Assembly (NCBI GenBank): GCA_018610095.1
Contig: JAHEOB010000364.1
Coordinates: 1 to 13,521, forward strand
Direction: 5' to 3'
DNA length: 13,521 nt
From: Halothece sp. MAG
GTDB taxonomy: Bacteria; Cyanobacteriota; Cyanobacteriia; Cyanobacteriales; Rubidibacteraceae
Numbering within the stretch: position 1 is the first letter of the stretch; every line of letters starts with the position of its first letter. The notes beneath the pieces are model-generated. The model was not told the origin of the DNA. It was given only the letters and a program-made list of their open reading frames with translations, and ran no database searches. A program made the translations under genes and the position numbers. Of the stretch, positions 1 through 6,820 are shown in pieces.

Positions 1-450
1 CGTTTCTTGGGCTACCGAGGGCGTATTAGCAGTGGGCGTTAATACATAATGACTACCACTCAATAATTCTGGTTGGGCAGCATCAATCCCTTGCTGAGTG
101 GTTCCTGCCATGGGATGCCCCCCAATAAAATTGGGCCACAAGGGGGTCACTGCTTCCACAATGGGCGTTTTTACCGATCCCACATCCGTCAAAATGGTCT
201 CAGGGGATAACAGCGATTGTAGTTTTTCCACCGTGGGAACAATGTGACCAATAGGGGTGCAAATAAACACCACTTGCGCTTCCCTTAGACAAGAAAACGC
301 AATACTAGCTTGATCCACAATTCCCTTTTGTTCGGCAATATGACACGTTTCAGGATGACGAGAAATCCCAATGACAAAATGATGGCGCGATCGCAGTGCC
401 AATCCTAATGATCCGCCGATTAATCCTAAACCAATAATTCCCAGCTTCAT
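1..450 (-). CDS. tyrA: Prephenate/arogenate dehydrogenase, N-terminal part (runs off the left edge)
   Basis: This is the NAD(P)-dependent dehydrogenase of tyrosine biosynthesis. Cyanobacterial TyrA usually oxidises arogenate to tyrosine with NADP, in the cytoplasm. The first 150 codons are present and the frame is still open at base 1. The protein begins MKLGIIGLGLIGGSLGLALR, with the GxGxxG dinucleotide-binding loop at residues 7-12. Further family landmarks are VVFICTPIGHI near 85-95, ILTDVGSVK near 117-125 and the FIGGHPMAG segment near 138-146, which contains the catalytic-region histidine. It is divergent from the helicase-like gene at 503, with 52 bases between the two starts, and the promoter proposed for that gene lies over the tyrA start codon. 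Family assignment is firm. Arogenate versus prephenate specificity cannot be read from this fragment. Confidence 0.93.
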   Translation of the reverse strand, partial: MKLGIIGLGLIGGSLGLALRSRHHFVIGISRHPETCHIAEQKGIVDQASIAFSCLREAQVVFICTPIGHIVPTVEKLQSLLSPETILTDVGSVKTPIVEAVTPLWPNFIGGHPMAGTTQQGIDAAQPELLSGSHYVLTPTANTPSVAQET

Positions 451-466
451 CTTAGGTTCTTATAAT
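438..466 (+). promoter_or_regulatory. Putative sigma-70-type promoter for the helicase-like gene
   Basis: A perfect -10 hexamer TATAAT lies at 461-466. It sits 17 bases after TTCCCA (438-443), which matches the -35 consensus at 4 of 6 positions. The predicted start point near 473 gives a leader of about 30 bases before the GTG at 503. The -35 element overlaps the first codons of the divergent tyrA gene. Sequence match only. Confidence 0.4.
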
Positions 467-502
467 TGATCAGAGTGCGTCTATAAAAATCAAAGTGGTC
501 TC

Positions 503-2020
503 GTGACAGTTATTGAAGCAGAAGTCCATAGTTACCTCCGTAGTTTCCTTCGCAACCAGCCCCATCTCAATTGGCCCCACCAACTAACGATGGCGCGTCT
601 AGTGGCTAGGGGATTACGTTTAAACCGTTCAGCACTCATGCAAACCGGAACGGCTTACGACTACTGCTTTAGTTATCTTACCTCGGCACTGTTATTCGGT
701 GGTTGTGTTATTGTCGTTGCTCCTAGCAGCAAACAACAGCAATTACTCAACCAAGCGATTCCACAATTACACGAATGGTTAGATATTGAAAAGCCTGTTA
801 AAACCTTTGAGGAAATTAATTGGGATTCCCAGAAAGATTCAGTCTTAATTTTAATGTCGCCTCAACAGTGGTTAAGGGATCACTTATTCAATCAAGGTAA
901 ATTGACGGCAGGGACTCCCACCATTATTGATAATGCCGATGATTTAGAACAATGGGCAAGAGAGCAACTAACGGTTCAATTTAGCCCTCGTGATTGGAAT
1001 CAACTCCTCCATGATTATCCCCAAAAAGCTGACATTATCCGAGATGTACGGGTCGAACTGACCAAAGTTCTGTTTAACCGTCCCCAAAATCCTTATGAAG
1101 CACTCTTACTGAACCAACCCGAACAAGAAATTTTAGAAAAACTGTTTACCGCTTTAAACGACATTGCCCCCGATCATCGGTTTTGTCAACTCTTCCAGCA
1201 AGCGCAACAGGGAAACCAACTCTTCTGGGCAGAAATGGATCGGGAACAAGGTCGATTTACTCTCACTTGTTGTCCAGTTTCGGTAGCGGAATATATTGCC
1301 CCAATTTGGGAAAAACAGCCGGTGGTGTTAATTGGGGCGTTTTTAGATTGGGAAAAACAAGCCCCTGTTTATCGGAAACAATTAGGCTTAGGAGAACTCA
1401 CTTGTTTGAAATTCCCTCCAGATAGCCACACCGAATCCTTAGCATTATATGTTCCTGATGGGATTCCCATGCCCAATACCAAAGAATTTCAACCTGCCCT
1501 ATTAGAAAAATTGAGCCATCTCATTTCAGGAGAATCCCTCAATCAAGATTTAGTGGTAGTTCTGGTGAGTGATGTACCTTTAAAAAAACAAGTGGCAACT
1601 TATTTAGCAGGGGAATTTGGCTCTCGAGTGCAATTTGAAAGCACTGATGTTCAACAAAATGGGATTTTAGTCTGTAGTTGGCAATATTGGCGAGCCCATC
1701 AACAACAATTACCCACCCCACGGTTGTTAATCATGACGACTATTCCCCTTCCTTCCTTAGAAGATCCCTTAGTGTCAGGACAAGTTGCCTATTACAAACA
1801 GAAACGTCAAGATTGGTTTCGACTTTATCTACTTCCTACGGCACTACGAGAATTACAACGAGCGGTCATGCCATTACGAGAAAAGCAGGGGATCGCAGTG
1901 CTATTAGATCGTCGCGTGTATCATCGTAGCTATGGCGAAACGGTTTTATCGGCATTAGAACCTTATGTGCGCGTCAGTCATCGGGAATTAACCTCCCAAC
2001 TATTTGGCATTGATGTTTAA
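503..2020 (+). CDS. DinG/XPD-type helicase-like protein with degenerate ATPase motifs
   Basis: The 505-residue product has the layout of a DinG-family superfamily 2 helicase, but the catalytic signatures are eroded. The N-terminus resembles the cyanobacterial DinG lead-in (LNWPHQLTMARLVARGL, residues 22-38). Where Walker A (TGxGKT) should be, residues 47-55 read QTGTAYDYC and lack the GK(T/S). The motif II position reads IDNAD (142-146) instead of DEAH. The motif III position reads LIGAFLD (276-282) instead of TSATL. The C-terminal domain keeps the DinG order LPSLEDPLV (416-424), LLPTALRELQRAV (443-455) and GIAVLLDRRVYHRSYGETVLSAL (463-485), but motif VI has lost QGxGRxIR. The four-cysteine iron-sulfur cluster spacing of DinG/XPD is absent. 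Start is GTG at 503, since homology begins within a few residues. ATP hydrolysis looks unlikely. A structural or DNA-binding role is inference. Confidence 0.72.
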   Translation: MTVIEAEVHSYLRSFLRNQPHLNWPHQLTMARLVARGLRLNRSALMQTGTAYDYCFSYLTSALLFGGCVIVVAPSSKQQQLLNQAIPQLHEWLDIEKPVKTFEEINWDSQKDSVLILMSPQQWLRDHLFNQGKLTAGTPTIIDNADDLEQWAREQLTVQFSPRDWNQLLHDYPQKADIIRDVRVELTKVLFNRPQNPYEALLLNQPEQEILEKLFTALNDIAPDHRFCQLFQQAQQGNQLFWAEMDREQGRFTLTCCPVSVAEYIAPIWEKQPVVLIGAFLDWEKQAPVYRKQLGLGELTCLKFPPDSHTESLALYVPDGIPMPNTKEFQPALLEKLSHLISGESLNQDLVVVLVSDVPLKKQVATYLAGEFGSRVQFESTDVQQNGILVCSWQYWRAHQQQLPTPRLLIMTTIPLPSLEDPLVSGQVAYYKQKRQDWFRLYLLPTALRELQRAVMPLREKQGIAVLLDRRVYHRSYGETVLSALEPYVRVSHRELTSQLFGIDV

Positions 2021-2033
2021 GCAAGTCTAAGTA

Positions 2034-2696
2034 TTACTGTGATGACTCATTATTTTCTCGACGGGGATCTTCTCCTGGAAAAGTCTCTTCTTCTCGGGAT
2101 TCTGGTTCCGGTTCAATAGCTGGAGGCTCTATTAATGAAAACCCGATCGCGGCAACGGCTAAACTGGCGACTCCTGCCAGCGCAGGTGCTGCTTGTTGAG
2201 TAACCGATTCCGTACGACGACGGACTTTACGAGAATGAGGTTTCAGGCTCAAACTCAGCTCGGGTAAGGTACTGCCATCATTTAACAATTGATCAATGGC
2301 TTCGACTAAATCAAATAATTCAACGGTGGTTAAATCCACTTGTTGCGTTTGTTGAAGATGGCTCTTGTCTTGATAAATATATTGCAGGCGATGGCGATTC
2401 GTCTCAGGGATGGGTTCAATTCGCACTGATTCTTCCACCCAATCTTGAGGTTGATCCAGTTCTAACTCACTCAATATCCATTGAGCATAACTGTTAACCA
2501 CTCGTACTAAACTTTCCAAAAAATCGCGATCGCCTTTTAAAACAGAAGATTCATTCTGTGAGGAAAAGTGACATTCCACATTCACTAAAACTGATAGTGT
2601 TGGCCGATCATTGGCGCTGGCGTAACTAGGTTCATCACTCCAACCCTCTAAAATTAAAGAACAATTGGGTAAACGATACTCCCGACGAATGGTCAT
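2034..2696 (-). CDS. DUF4335 family protein (cyanobacterial, single membrane segment)
   Basis: This 220-residue protein of unknown function resembles the cyanobacterial DUF4335 family. Residues 1-150 form a soluble domain starting MTIRREYRLPNCSLILEGW. It includes a helical stretch around 55-80 (FLESLVRVVNSYAQWIL) and TTVELFDLVEAIDQLL near 123-138. A basic patch KVRRRTE (157-163) precedes one hydrophobic, alanine-rich segment (about 169-189) and a very acidic, proline-rich tail (190-220). By the positive-inside rule the large N-terminal domain would be cytoplasmic or stromal-facing. Its start overlaps the stop of the upstream DUF3038 gene by 4 bases (ATGA), so the two are probably translated in coupled fashion. 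It converges with the helicase-like gene, with 13 bases between the stops. The family name is recalled from sequence character, not searched. Confidence 0.78.
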   Translation of the reverse strand: MTIRREYRLPNCSLILEGWSDEPSYASANDRPTLSVLVNVECHFSSQNESSVLKGDRDFLESLVRVVNSYAQWILSELELDQPQDWVEESVRIEPIPETNRHRLQYIYQDKSHLQQTQQVDLTTVELFDLVEAIDQLLNDGSTLPELSLSLKPHSRKVRRRTESVTQQAAPALAGVASLAVAAIGFSLIEPPAIEPEPESREEETFPGEDPRRENNESSQ

Positions 2697-3325
2697 CTGA
2701 CTTCCCCATCAAATAAACTACACCATAATCGTTGCGTTCCTAATGTTCCCGTTGCAAACAGGAGTTTGTGTAGTAACGAAACCGCTAATTGATTTAAAGA
2801 ATCTGGCAATTCCAGATATTGGGCAATTCTAGCTCGACGAGGATTCATCCGTTCTTTAAAATGAGAGCGAAATCGCTCCAGATACCATTTTAAGCGGAAA
2901 TTTTGTTCCCAAGGTAATTCTTTGTCGCGAAGTTGTTGTTCCGCTAATACTAGTTGGCGAATTAAAAATGTCAGTTGGCGCGATCGCGCTGATGCAATAA
3001 TTGTCAGTGCCTTTGCTTGTTCTAAGTGCAGGTATCGGCGCATATAAGAACGTCGCCAAGGATTGGTACACCGTAAGCGCCATAACACCACTCGATTGGG
3101 AATAACATCACTTAAATTTAATTCCTTGGCTGTCGTCAGCATTCGTTCAGTGCTTTGTAATTCTAAAGCCTCTAGAGCCAGTAACAACAAATCAATCTCT
3201 TGGGCAGTCCGTTGGGAACACCCTCGCGCTGAGATTTCATAATTGGGGAGATTCTCCCACAACCAAGGTTTCGGTTTAGCTGAGGGAGCTTCATTGTTCA
3301 TGACATCGGCTGAAGATGGGCCCAT
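2693..3325 (-). CDS. DUF3038 family protein (cyanobacterial)
   Basis: This 210-residue soluble protein of unknown function resembles the DUF3038 family, which is commonly found directly upstream of DUF4335 in cyanobacteria. It is mostly helical and rich in Arg and Leu. Recognisable parts are QEIDLLLLALEALEL (42-56), the tryptophan/arginine stretch LWRLRCTNPWRRS (81-93) and RLKWYLERFRSHFKERMNPRRAR (144-166). No membrane segment or known catalytic motif is visible. The start at 3325 has no good ribosome-binding site. An in-frame ATG at 3301 would remove eight weakly conserved residues and is equally possible. The stop overlaps the DUF4335 start by 4 bases. The pair follows ccb1 after 64 bases. 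The invariable pairing suggests the two proteins work together, which is inference. Confidence 0.78.
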   Translation of the reverse strand: MGPSSADVMNNEAPSAKPKPWLWENLPNYEISARGCSQRTAQEIDLLLLALEALELQSTERMLTTAKELNLSDVIPNRVVLWRLRCTNPWRRSYMRRYLHLEQAKALTIIASARSRQLTFLIRQLVLAEQQLRDKELPWEQNFRLKWYLERFRSHFKERMNPRRARIAQYLELPDSLNQLAVSLLHKLLFATGTLGTQRLWCSLFDGEVR

Positions 3326-3351
3326 AAATCGAGAAGAAATAATCCATTAAC

Positions 3352-3380
3352 ATTTAATTTTCTCATCCACAATAACGCAA
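3352..3380 (-). promoter_or_regulatory. Possible promoter of the DUF3038-DUF4335 pair
   Basis: Read on the minus strand, TTGCGT (3380-3375) is followed after exactly 17 bases by TTAAAT (3357-3352), a 4-of-6 match to the -10 consensus. It sits in the AT-rich 64-base gap after ccb1 and would give a leader of about 20 bases. The match is weak, and co-transcription from padR-ccb1 remains possible. Confidence 0.28.
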
Positions 3381-3389
3381 ATGATTTAC

Positions 3390-3941
3390 TTAATCCTGAC
3401 GTTTTAGGGGAAGAGCTTTTTGCAGTTGAATCAATTCATCTCGGTGGGCGGTGACGGTTATCAGTGTCATTGGTTCTTGGGAAGATGAATCAGTACTGTC
3501 TAACTTGACAGAAACTTGTTCCCATCGCCCAGCTTTTTTCCAGTAAAAAATCCCTGCTAAGGGGGCAAACGCAGTTAAGACAAAAAAGACACCGCGATAA
3601 CTAACATCTTGAAATAATAAAAATAGCACAAGGCTTAAAGACAATAATCCTAACCCTGCTAAAACCGATAAAAAGATAGCAAGAAAGACACTAGGTTGCA
3701 CAAATCCCTCTAAAGTGACTGCCTCTTGTTCAGGATCAAAGGATTTGACTTGGTAAGCTCGTTGGAAAAAATAATCTTTAACTTTTGGCAGTAAGCTCGT
3801 TTCCGCAAGGTTGGCTTTGAATTGCACTTGCGTGGTGCGATCTTTGACAGAGGCTCGAATAAAGAAAATTAGCCCCACTAGCAGTAATATCGTTAATAAT
3901 AGCGTTGAAGATAAAACAGGTGTAGTACTCACGTTAAGCAC
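3390..3941 (-). CDS. ccb1: Cofactor assembly of complex C subunit B homologue (CCB1/DUF3529 family)
   Basis: This 183-residue membrane protein matches the CCB1 family. In plastids that family acts in covalent attachment of haem ci to cytochrome b6 on the stromal side of the b6f complex (the CCB pathway); a like role in cyanobacterial thylakoids is expected. Visible landmarks are an N-terminal membrane segment (about 10-30), the DRTTQVQ motif (34-40), FFQRAYQV (58-65), VTLEGFVQPSVFLAIFL (75-91) leading into a second long hydrophobic hairpin (84-110), and a third segment ending LAGIFYWKKAGRWEQV (128-143). The soluble C-terminal part ends with VTAHRDELIQLQKAL (163-177). The length is normal for the family. 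It lies 23 bases after padR on the same strand, so the two are likely co-transcribed. Confidence 0.85.
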   Translation of the reverse strand: MLNVSTTPVLSSTLLLTILLLVGLIFFIRASVKDRTTQVQFKANLAETSLLPKVKDYFFQRAYQVKSFDPEQEAVTLEGFVQPSVFLAIFLSVLAGLGLLSLSLVLFLLFQDVSYRGVFFVLTAFAPLAGIFYWKKAGRWEQVSVKLDSTDSSSQEPMTLITVTAHRDELIQLQKALPLKRQD

Positions 3942-3964
3942 AAAATCAAGTCAATGGTAATATA

Positions 3965-4318
3965 TCAACTTTTGCCAGAATTGTGGTACACATAGTGACG
4001 CCAAAGACTTGCCAATTCTTCTGCTTTTTCTTTATAGTCAGAAACAATGGTGTACATCTTTCGAGGACGACCTCGCCCTTTCAGCTTTTGCCAATACCCT
4101 TCAATCACCCCTGATTGTTCTAAAAAGCTCAGTGCGCCATATAAAACGGTATCAGAAAGTCGATATTGGGGAAAGTTTTCTGACAACTGCTCAATTAGTT
4201 CTGTGCCGTAGGATTCCTGTGTTAACAAATAGTCAAGAACATAGCAGACAGCCAACTCTCGATTGAGGTAAGTTGGAGGTGGATTGTTAAAAAATTGATA
4301 GATGTCTTCAAATTTCAT
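3965..4318 (-). CDS. PadR family transcriptional regulator
   Basis: This is a 117-residue winged-helix DNA-binding protein of the PadR family. The N-terminal helices carry YVLDYLLTQESYGTELIEQL (26-45), the classic PadR helix 1 and turn with SYG. The recognition helix region is LSDTVLYGALSFLEQSGVIEG (54-74), and the wing carries GRGRPRKMYTI (81-91), which corresponds to the GRPRKYY(R/K)(I/L) signature. A short C-terminal helix (94-112) is the likely dimerisation segment, making this a small PadR-s2-type protein. No ligand can be inferred. PadR proteins often repress themselves and adjacent genes. Here ccb1 follows after 23 bases, and the upstream 256-base spacer holds candidate inverted repeats, so the gene may control itself, ccb1 or the divergent DUF3611 gene. 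Confidence 0.9.
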   Translation of the reverse strand: MKFEDIYQFFNNPPPTYLNRELAVCYVLDYLLTQESYGTELIEQLSENFPQYRLSDTVLYGALSFLEQSGVIEGYWQKLKGRGRPRKMYTIVSDYKEKAEELASLWRHYVYHNSGKS

Positions 4319-4375
4319 GAGCCTGATACAGTTAGCTTATTATTAATGCAGCCTATTAATCGCAGAAATTAGATA

Positions 4376-4403
4376 GTGACTAATTATCAATTAAGTTAGT
4401 AAC
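4376..4403. promoter_or_regulatory. Candidate PadR operator (imperfect inverted repeat)
   Basis: The arms GTGACTAA (4376-4383) and TTAGTAAC (4396-4403) are inverted repeats matching at 7 of 8 positions across a 12-base AT-rich centre. They lie about 60-85 bases upstream of the padR start. PadR regulators bind dyad sites of this general size in their own promoters, but the usual ATGT/ACAT half-sites are not present, so this is only a candidate. Confidence 0.22.
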
Positions 4404-4490
4404 AAAGTAAGAGTAAAATTTCTAATTGTCCATTATCTATTTTTGATCGGCTCACTAAATATTGATCATCATGAAGACGATGAAGCCTTT

Positions 4491-4526
4491 AATCCGCAAA
4501 CGGATTCTGCAACATTGCTGAAGCAA
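4491..4526 (+). repeat. Two adjacent short hairpins upstream of the DUF3611 gene
   Basis: The first is a perfect 6-base-pair stem AATCCG/CGGATT with a CAAA loop (4491-4506). Eight bases later comes a 4-base-pair stem TTGC/GCAA with a TGAA loop (4515-4526), followed by GTTTTCT. The stems are short and the U-run is poor, so terminator function is doubtful. Confidence 0.35.
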
Positions 4527-4574
4527 GTTTTCTAAAATCAGGGCATAGTGTTCATTTAGCAGCTGTCAAGAGCA

Positions 4575-5144
4575 ATGAATAATCAACCAGAAGTTAGCAC
4601 CTCTCTTCCCCTTGCAGTTCAACGAGCCTCTAATTCCCTAAAAATTGGCGGCCAAATTGGGTTCTGGTTTCAACTGGTGCTAGGGGTTGTTTCTGCAGTC
4701 ATTTTAACGGTCAGTTCTTTTTTCTATTTTGGGGCAAAGGATGTTTCCGTTGAAGCAGCTGGAATGGGGCTTGTTTTTGCCTTCACTGGACTCATTGCGT
4801 TAGGCGTTAGCATTTATTTCAGTTATCGTTACATTCAACTCTCCCGTCGTTTAGCAATAGCTGACCCCTCAGATCGTCCCAAACGAGCCACCATTTTGCG
4901 CCAACTTCGCATTGGCTTAATTATTAATTTGGCAGGACTACTGCTGACTATTTTAGGGTCACAAACAATTGTCGGGGTGGTTTTAATTAAAGCCTTGCAA
5001 CAAGGTCCCTTCGCACAACGATCACAAGAGTTTGTCACTGCCATTGATATCCTCAGTATTCAAGCCAATATTAATGTCATTTTTGCCCATACGGCTGGTA
5101 TTCTGTCCACCATCTGGCTACAAGACCGCTTGAATCAACAATAA
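4575..5144 (+). CDS. DUF3611 family membrane protein (Tic21/PIC1-like)
   Basis: This 189-residue polytopic membrane protein belongs to the family containing chloroplast Tic21/PIC1, which has been assigned roles in protein import or iron transport at the plastid inner envelope. The cyanobacterial homologues are less certain. Four hydrophobic segments are visible at about 28-52, 62-84, 110-139 and 165-182. A cytoplasmic, positively charged loop YRYIQLSRRLAIADPSDRPKR (84-104) is typical of the family, and the final loop reads DILSIQANINVIFAHTAGI (158-176). The start ATG at 4575 gives the usual N-terminus with LPLAVQRASNSLKIGGQIGFW (11-31). It is divergent from padR and 69 bases upstream of serS on the same strand. 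Transport substrate, if any, cannot be inferred here. Confidence 0.82.
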   Translation: MNNQPEVSTSLPLAVQRASNSLKIGGQIGFWFQLVLGVVSAVILTVSSFFYFGAKDVSVEAAGMGLVFAFTGLIALGVSIYFSYRYIQLSRRLAIADPSDRPKRATILRQLRIGLIINLAGLLLTILGSQTIVGVVLIKALQQGPFAQRSQEFVTAIDILSIQANINVIFAHTAGILSTIWLQDRLNQQ

Positions 5145-5152
5145 CGAATTAA

Positions 5153-5182
5153 TTGACAACATCCAATTCAGCATGGAAAAAT
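5153..5182 (+). promoter_or_regulatory. Putative serS promoter
   Basis: A perfect -35 hexamer TTGACA (5153-5158) is followed 18 bases later by AAAAAT (5177-5182), a 4-of-6 match to the -10 box. This would place transcription start about 25 bases before the serS start. It begins just after the DUF3611 stop, so serS probably has its own promoter. Confidence 0.4.
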
Positions 5183-5202
5183 AAGGGTCTATTCAGGGAT
5201 TC

Positions 5203-5210
5203 AAGGAGGT
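5203..5210 (+). promoter_or_regulatory. Strong ribosome-binding site of serS
   Basis: AAGGAGGT is a full match to the anti-Shine-Dalgarno sequence. It ends 3 bases before GTG at 5214, which fixes that GTG as the serS start even though the spacing is short. Confidence 0.75.
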
Positions 5211-5213
5211 TAG

Positions 5214-6503
5214 GTGTTAGATCTCAAATATATTCGGCAAGAACCTGAAAAAGTCCAAGAATTACTAAATCGGCGAGATTCACAGTATCAAATACAAGAG
5301 ATTTTAGATTTAAATCAAAAACAGCGGGATTTAGAGACAACGCGATCGCGCTTACAAGCCCGTAATAATGAAATTAGTAAAGAAATTGGACAAAAAATTA
5401 AATCAGGACTGTCTCCTGAAAGTGAAGAAGTCAAAAATATTAAAGCAGAAAGTAATCAAATTAAGCAAGAATTAAACGACTTAGAACCCCAAGAAAGAGA
5501 ACTCAAAACTCAAATTCAAAATTTGCTTTTATCCTTTCCTAACCTTCCCAGCGAAACGACGCCTGTTGGAAAAGATGATACCGAAAATGTCGAAACTCGT
5601 CGTTGGGGTGATGATTATCTTCCTGACAATTCGGACACCATTTCACCTCATTGGGAAATCGGAGAAAAACTAGGAATTTTAGAATTTAATCGTGCTGTTA
5701 AAATTGCTCAAAGTCGCTTTGTTAATTTAGTGGGTATGGGGGCAGCCCTAGAACGAGCCCTAATCAATTTTATGCTCAATCGGCAAATTGCTGCGGGCTA
5801 TCAAGAAGTGATGCCACCCGCTTTAATTAATAGTGACTCCCTGACAGGAACGGGGCAATTACCGAAATTTGGCGAAGAAAGTTTCCAATGTAATCGAGAT
5901 GATTTATGGTTAGCCCCTACGGCAGAAGTCCCTGTTACCAATTTATATCGAGAAGAAATTTTAGATGCTGGGCAACTTCCCATTTATCATTGTTCTTATA
6001 CCCCCTGTTTTCGTCGCGAGGCAGGGAGTTATGGCAAAGACACCAAAGGGCTGATTCGGCTTCACCAATTTAATAAAGTAGAATTAGTTAAAATCGTTCG
6101 TCCTGAAAACTCTCCCAGTGAACATGAAGCCTTAGTACAAAATGCAGAAGCAATTTTACAGGAACTGAAACTCCCTTATCGAGTAATGGAGTTGTGTACC
6201 GGGGATTTAGGATTTGGAGCAGCGAAATGTTACGATTTAGAGGTTTGGCTGCCGTCGTCTAACACCTACCGCGAAATTTCTAGTTGTTCTAATTTTACAG
6301 ATTTTCAAGCAAGACGAGCCAATATTCGTTTTAAGGAAGCAAATCAAAAGGGAACCCATTTTGTCCACACCTTAAATGGTTCGGGCTTAGCCATTGGGCG
6401 TACCATGGCAGCGATTTTAGAAAATTATCAACAACCAGATGGCACAGTAAAAATCCCTGATGCCTTACAACCTTATTTAGGGCAAAGTCTAATTTCTGTC
6501 TAA
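5214..6503 (+). CDS. serS: Seryl-tRNA synthetase
   Basis: SerS charges tRNA-Ser (and tRNA-Sec where present) with serine in the cytoplasm. At 429 residues it is full length. Residues 1-105 are the tRNA-binding N-terminal domain, opening MLDLKYIRQEPEKVQELL and containing a long antiparallel coiled coil (about 30-100, rich in Q, E and K). The class II catalytic domain follows. It has the serine-recognition TAEVPVTNLY (236-245), motif 2 CFRREAGSYGKDTKGLIRLHQF (265-286), the EISSCSNFTDFQARR segment (354-368) and motif 3 NGSGLAIGRTMAAILENYQ (388-406). All key elements look intact. It starts with GTG at 5214, set by the strong AAGGAGGT just upstream and by N-terminal conservation. It is convergent with the next minus-strand gene, with only 3 bases between the stops. 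Confidence 0.97.
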   Translation: MLDLKYIRQEPEKVQELLNRRDSQYQIQEILDLNQKQRDLETTRSRLQARNNEISKEIGQKIKSGLSPESEEVKNIKAESNQIKQELNDLEPQERELKTQIQNLLLSFPNLPSETTPVGKDDTENVETRRWGDDYLPDNSDTISPHWEIGEKLGILEFNRAVKIAQSRFVNLVGMGAALERALINFMLNRQIAAGYQEVMPPALINSDSLTGTGQLPKFGEESFQCNRDDLWLAPTAEVPVTNLYREEILDAGQLPIYHCSYTPCFRREAGSYGKDTKGLIRLHQFNKVELVKIVRPENSPSEHEALVQNAEAILQELKLPYRVMELCTGDLGFGAAKCYDLEVWLPSSNTYREISSCSNFTDFQARRANIRFKEANQKGTHFVHTLNGSGLAIGRTMAAILENYQQPDGTVKIPDALQPYLGQSLISV

Positions 6504-6506
6504 AAT

Positions 6507-6788
6507 TTAACTGGAATGGGGTTGCACTTTTTCCCATTTGCCATGGCGTTGTTCATAATAATTTAGAATCTCTTGCAGTTGCTGTTTTTCTTCTGTAGCA
6601 AGGCTAGCAGGATAACGTAAAATTAATCCCTCAATTTGACTGTTGAAATAGCTAAAGGTTTGAGAGGATTGGGGAATCAGTTCCACCTCTACCTGATTAA
6701 CTTGTTGAAGATGAGCCGCAATTTCGCGATATACCGCAAGAGAAAGATAAGGAATCGTTAGTTTTTCTTCCATTTGAGAACCAGACAT
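6507..6788 (-). CDS. Small conserved cyanobacterial protein, function unknown
   Basis: This is a 93-residue, soluble, acidic protein with no signal peptide or membrane segment. It reads like a small alpha/beta domain: LTIPYLSLAVYREIAAHLQQV (10-30), a polar strand region VEVELIPQSSQTFSYFNSQIEGLILRY (33-59) and a C-terminal helix EEKQQLQEILNYYEQRHGKW (66-85). The pattern is like small proteins found in many cyanobacterial genomes, but no function is known to me. Start at 6788 is preferred over the ATG at 6773 because AGGAAA sits 7-12 bases upstream. It is the last gene of a minus-strand series beginning at psbX, 32 bases after the second lipoprotein gene, so co-transcription is likely. Confidence 0.75.
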   Translation of the reverse strand: MSGSQMEEKLTIPYLSLAVYREIAAHLQQVNQVEVELIPQSSQTFSYFNSQIEGLILRYPASLATEEKQQLQEILNYYEQRHGKWEKVQPHSS

Positions 6789-6820
6789 AGAGATTTCCTA
6801 AGGGGACTGACTGGGTACGT

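Larger units (their letters stand above)
4319..4574. other. Divergent intergenic spacer, padR / DUF3611
   Basis: No convincing gene lies in these 256 bases. The spacer must hold the outward promoters of padR and the DUF3611 gene. On the plus strand TAAAAT (4533-4538) is a candidate -10, but it has no good -35. Small repeated elements are present: a tandem near-repeat TATTAATGCAG/TATTAATCGCAG (4341-4351, 4354-4365), imperfect inverted arms GTGACTAA/TTAGTAAC (4376-4383, 4396-4403), and two back-to-back short hairpins at 4491-4506 and 4515-4526. Confidence 0.6.

Noticed and set aside
4471..4521. A 16-codon open frame (MKTMKPLIRKRILQHC) between padR and the DUF3611 gene
   Set aside because: No ribosome-binding site, very short, and it overlaps the hairpin at 4491-4506. 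No known leader-peptide logic, so not called as a gene.
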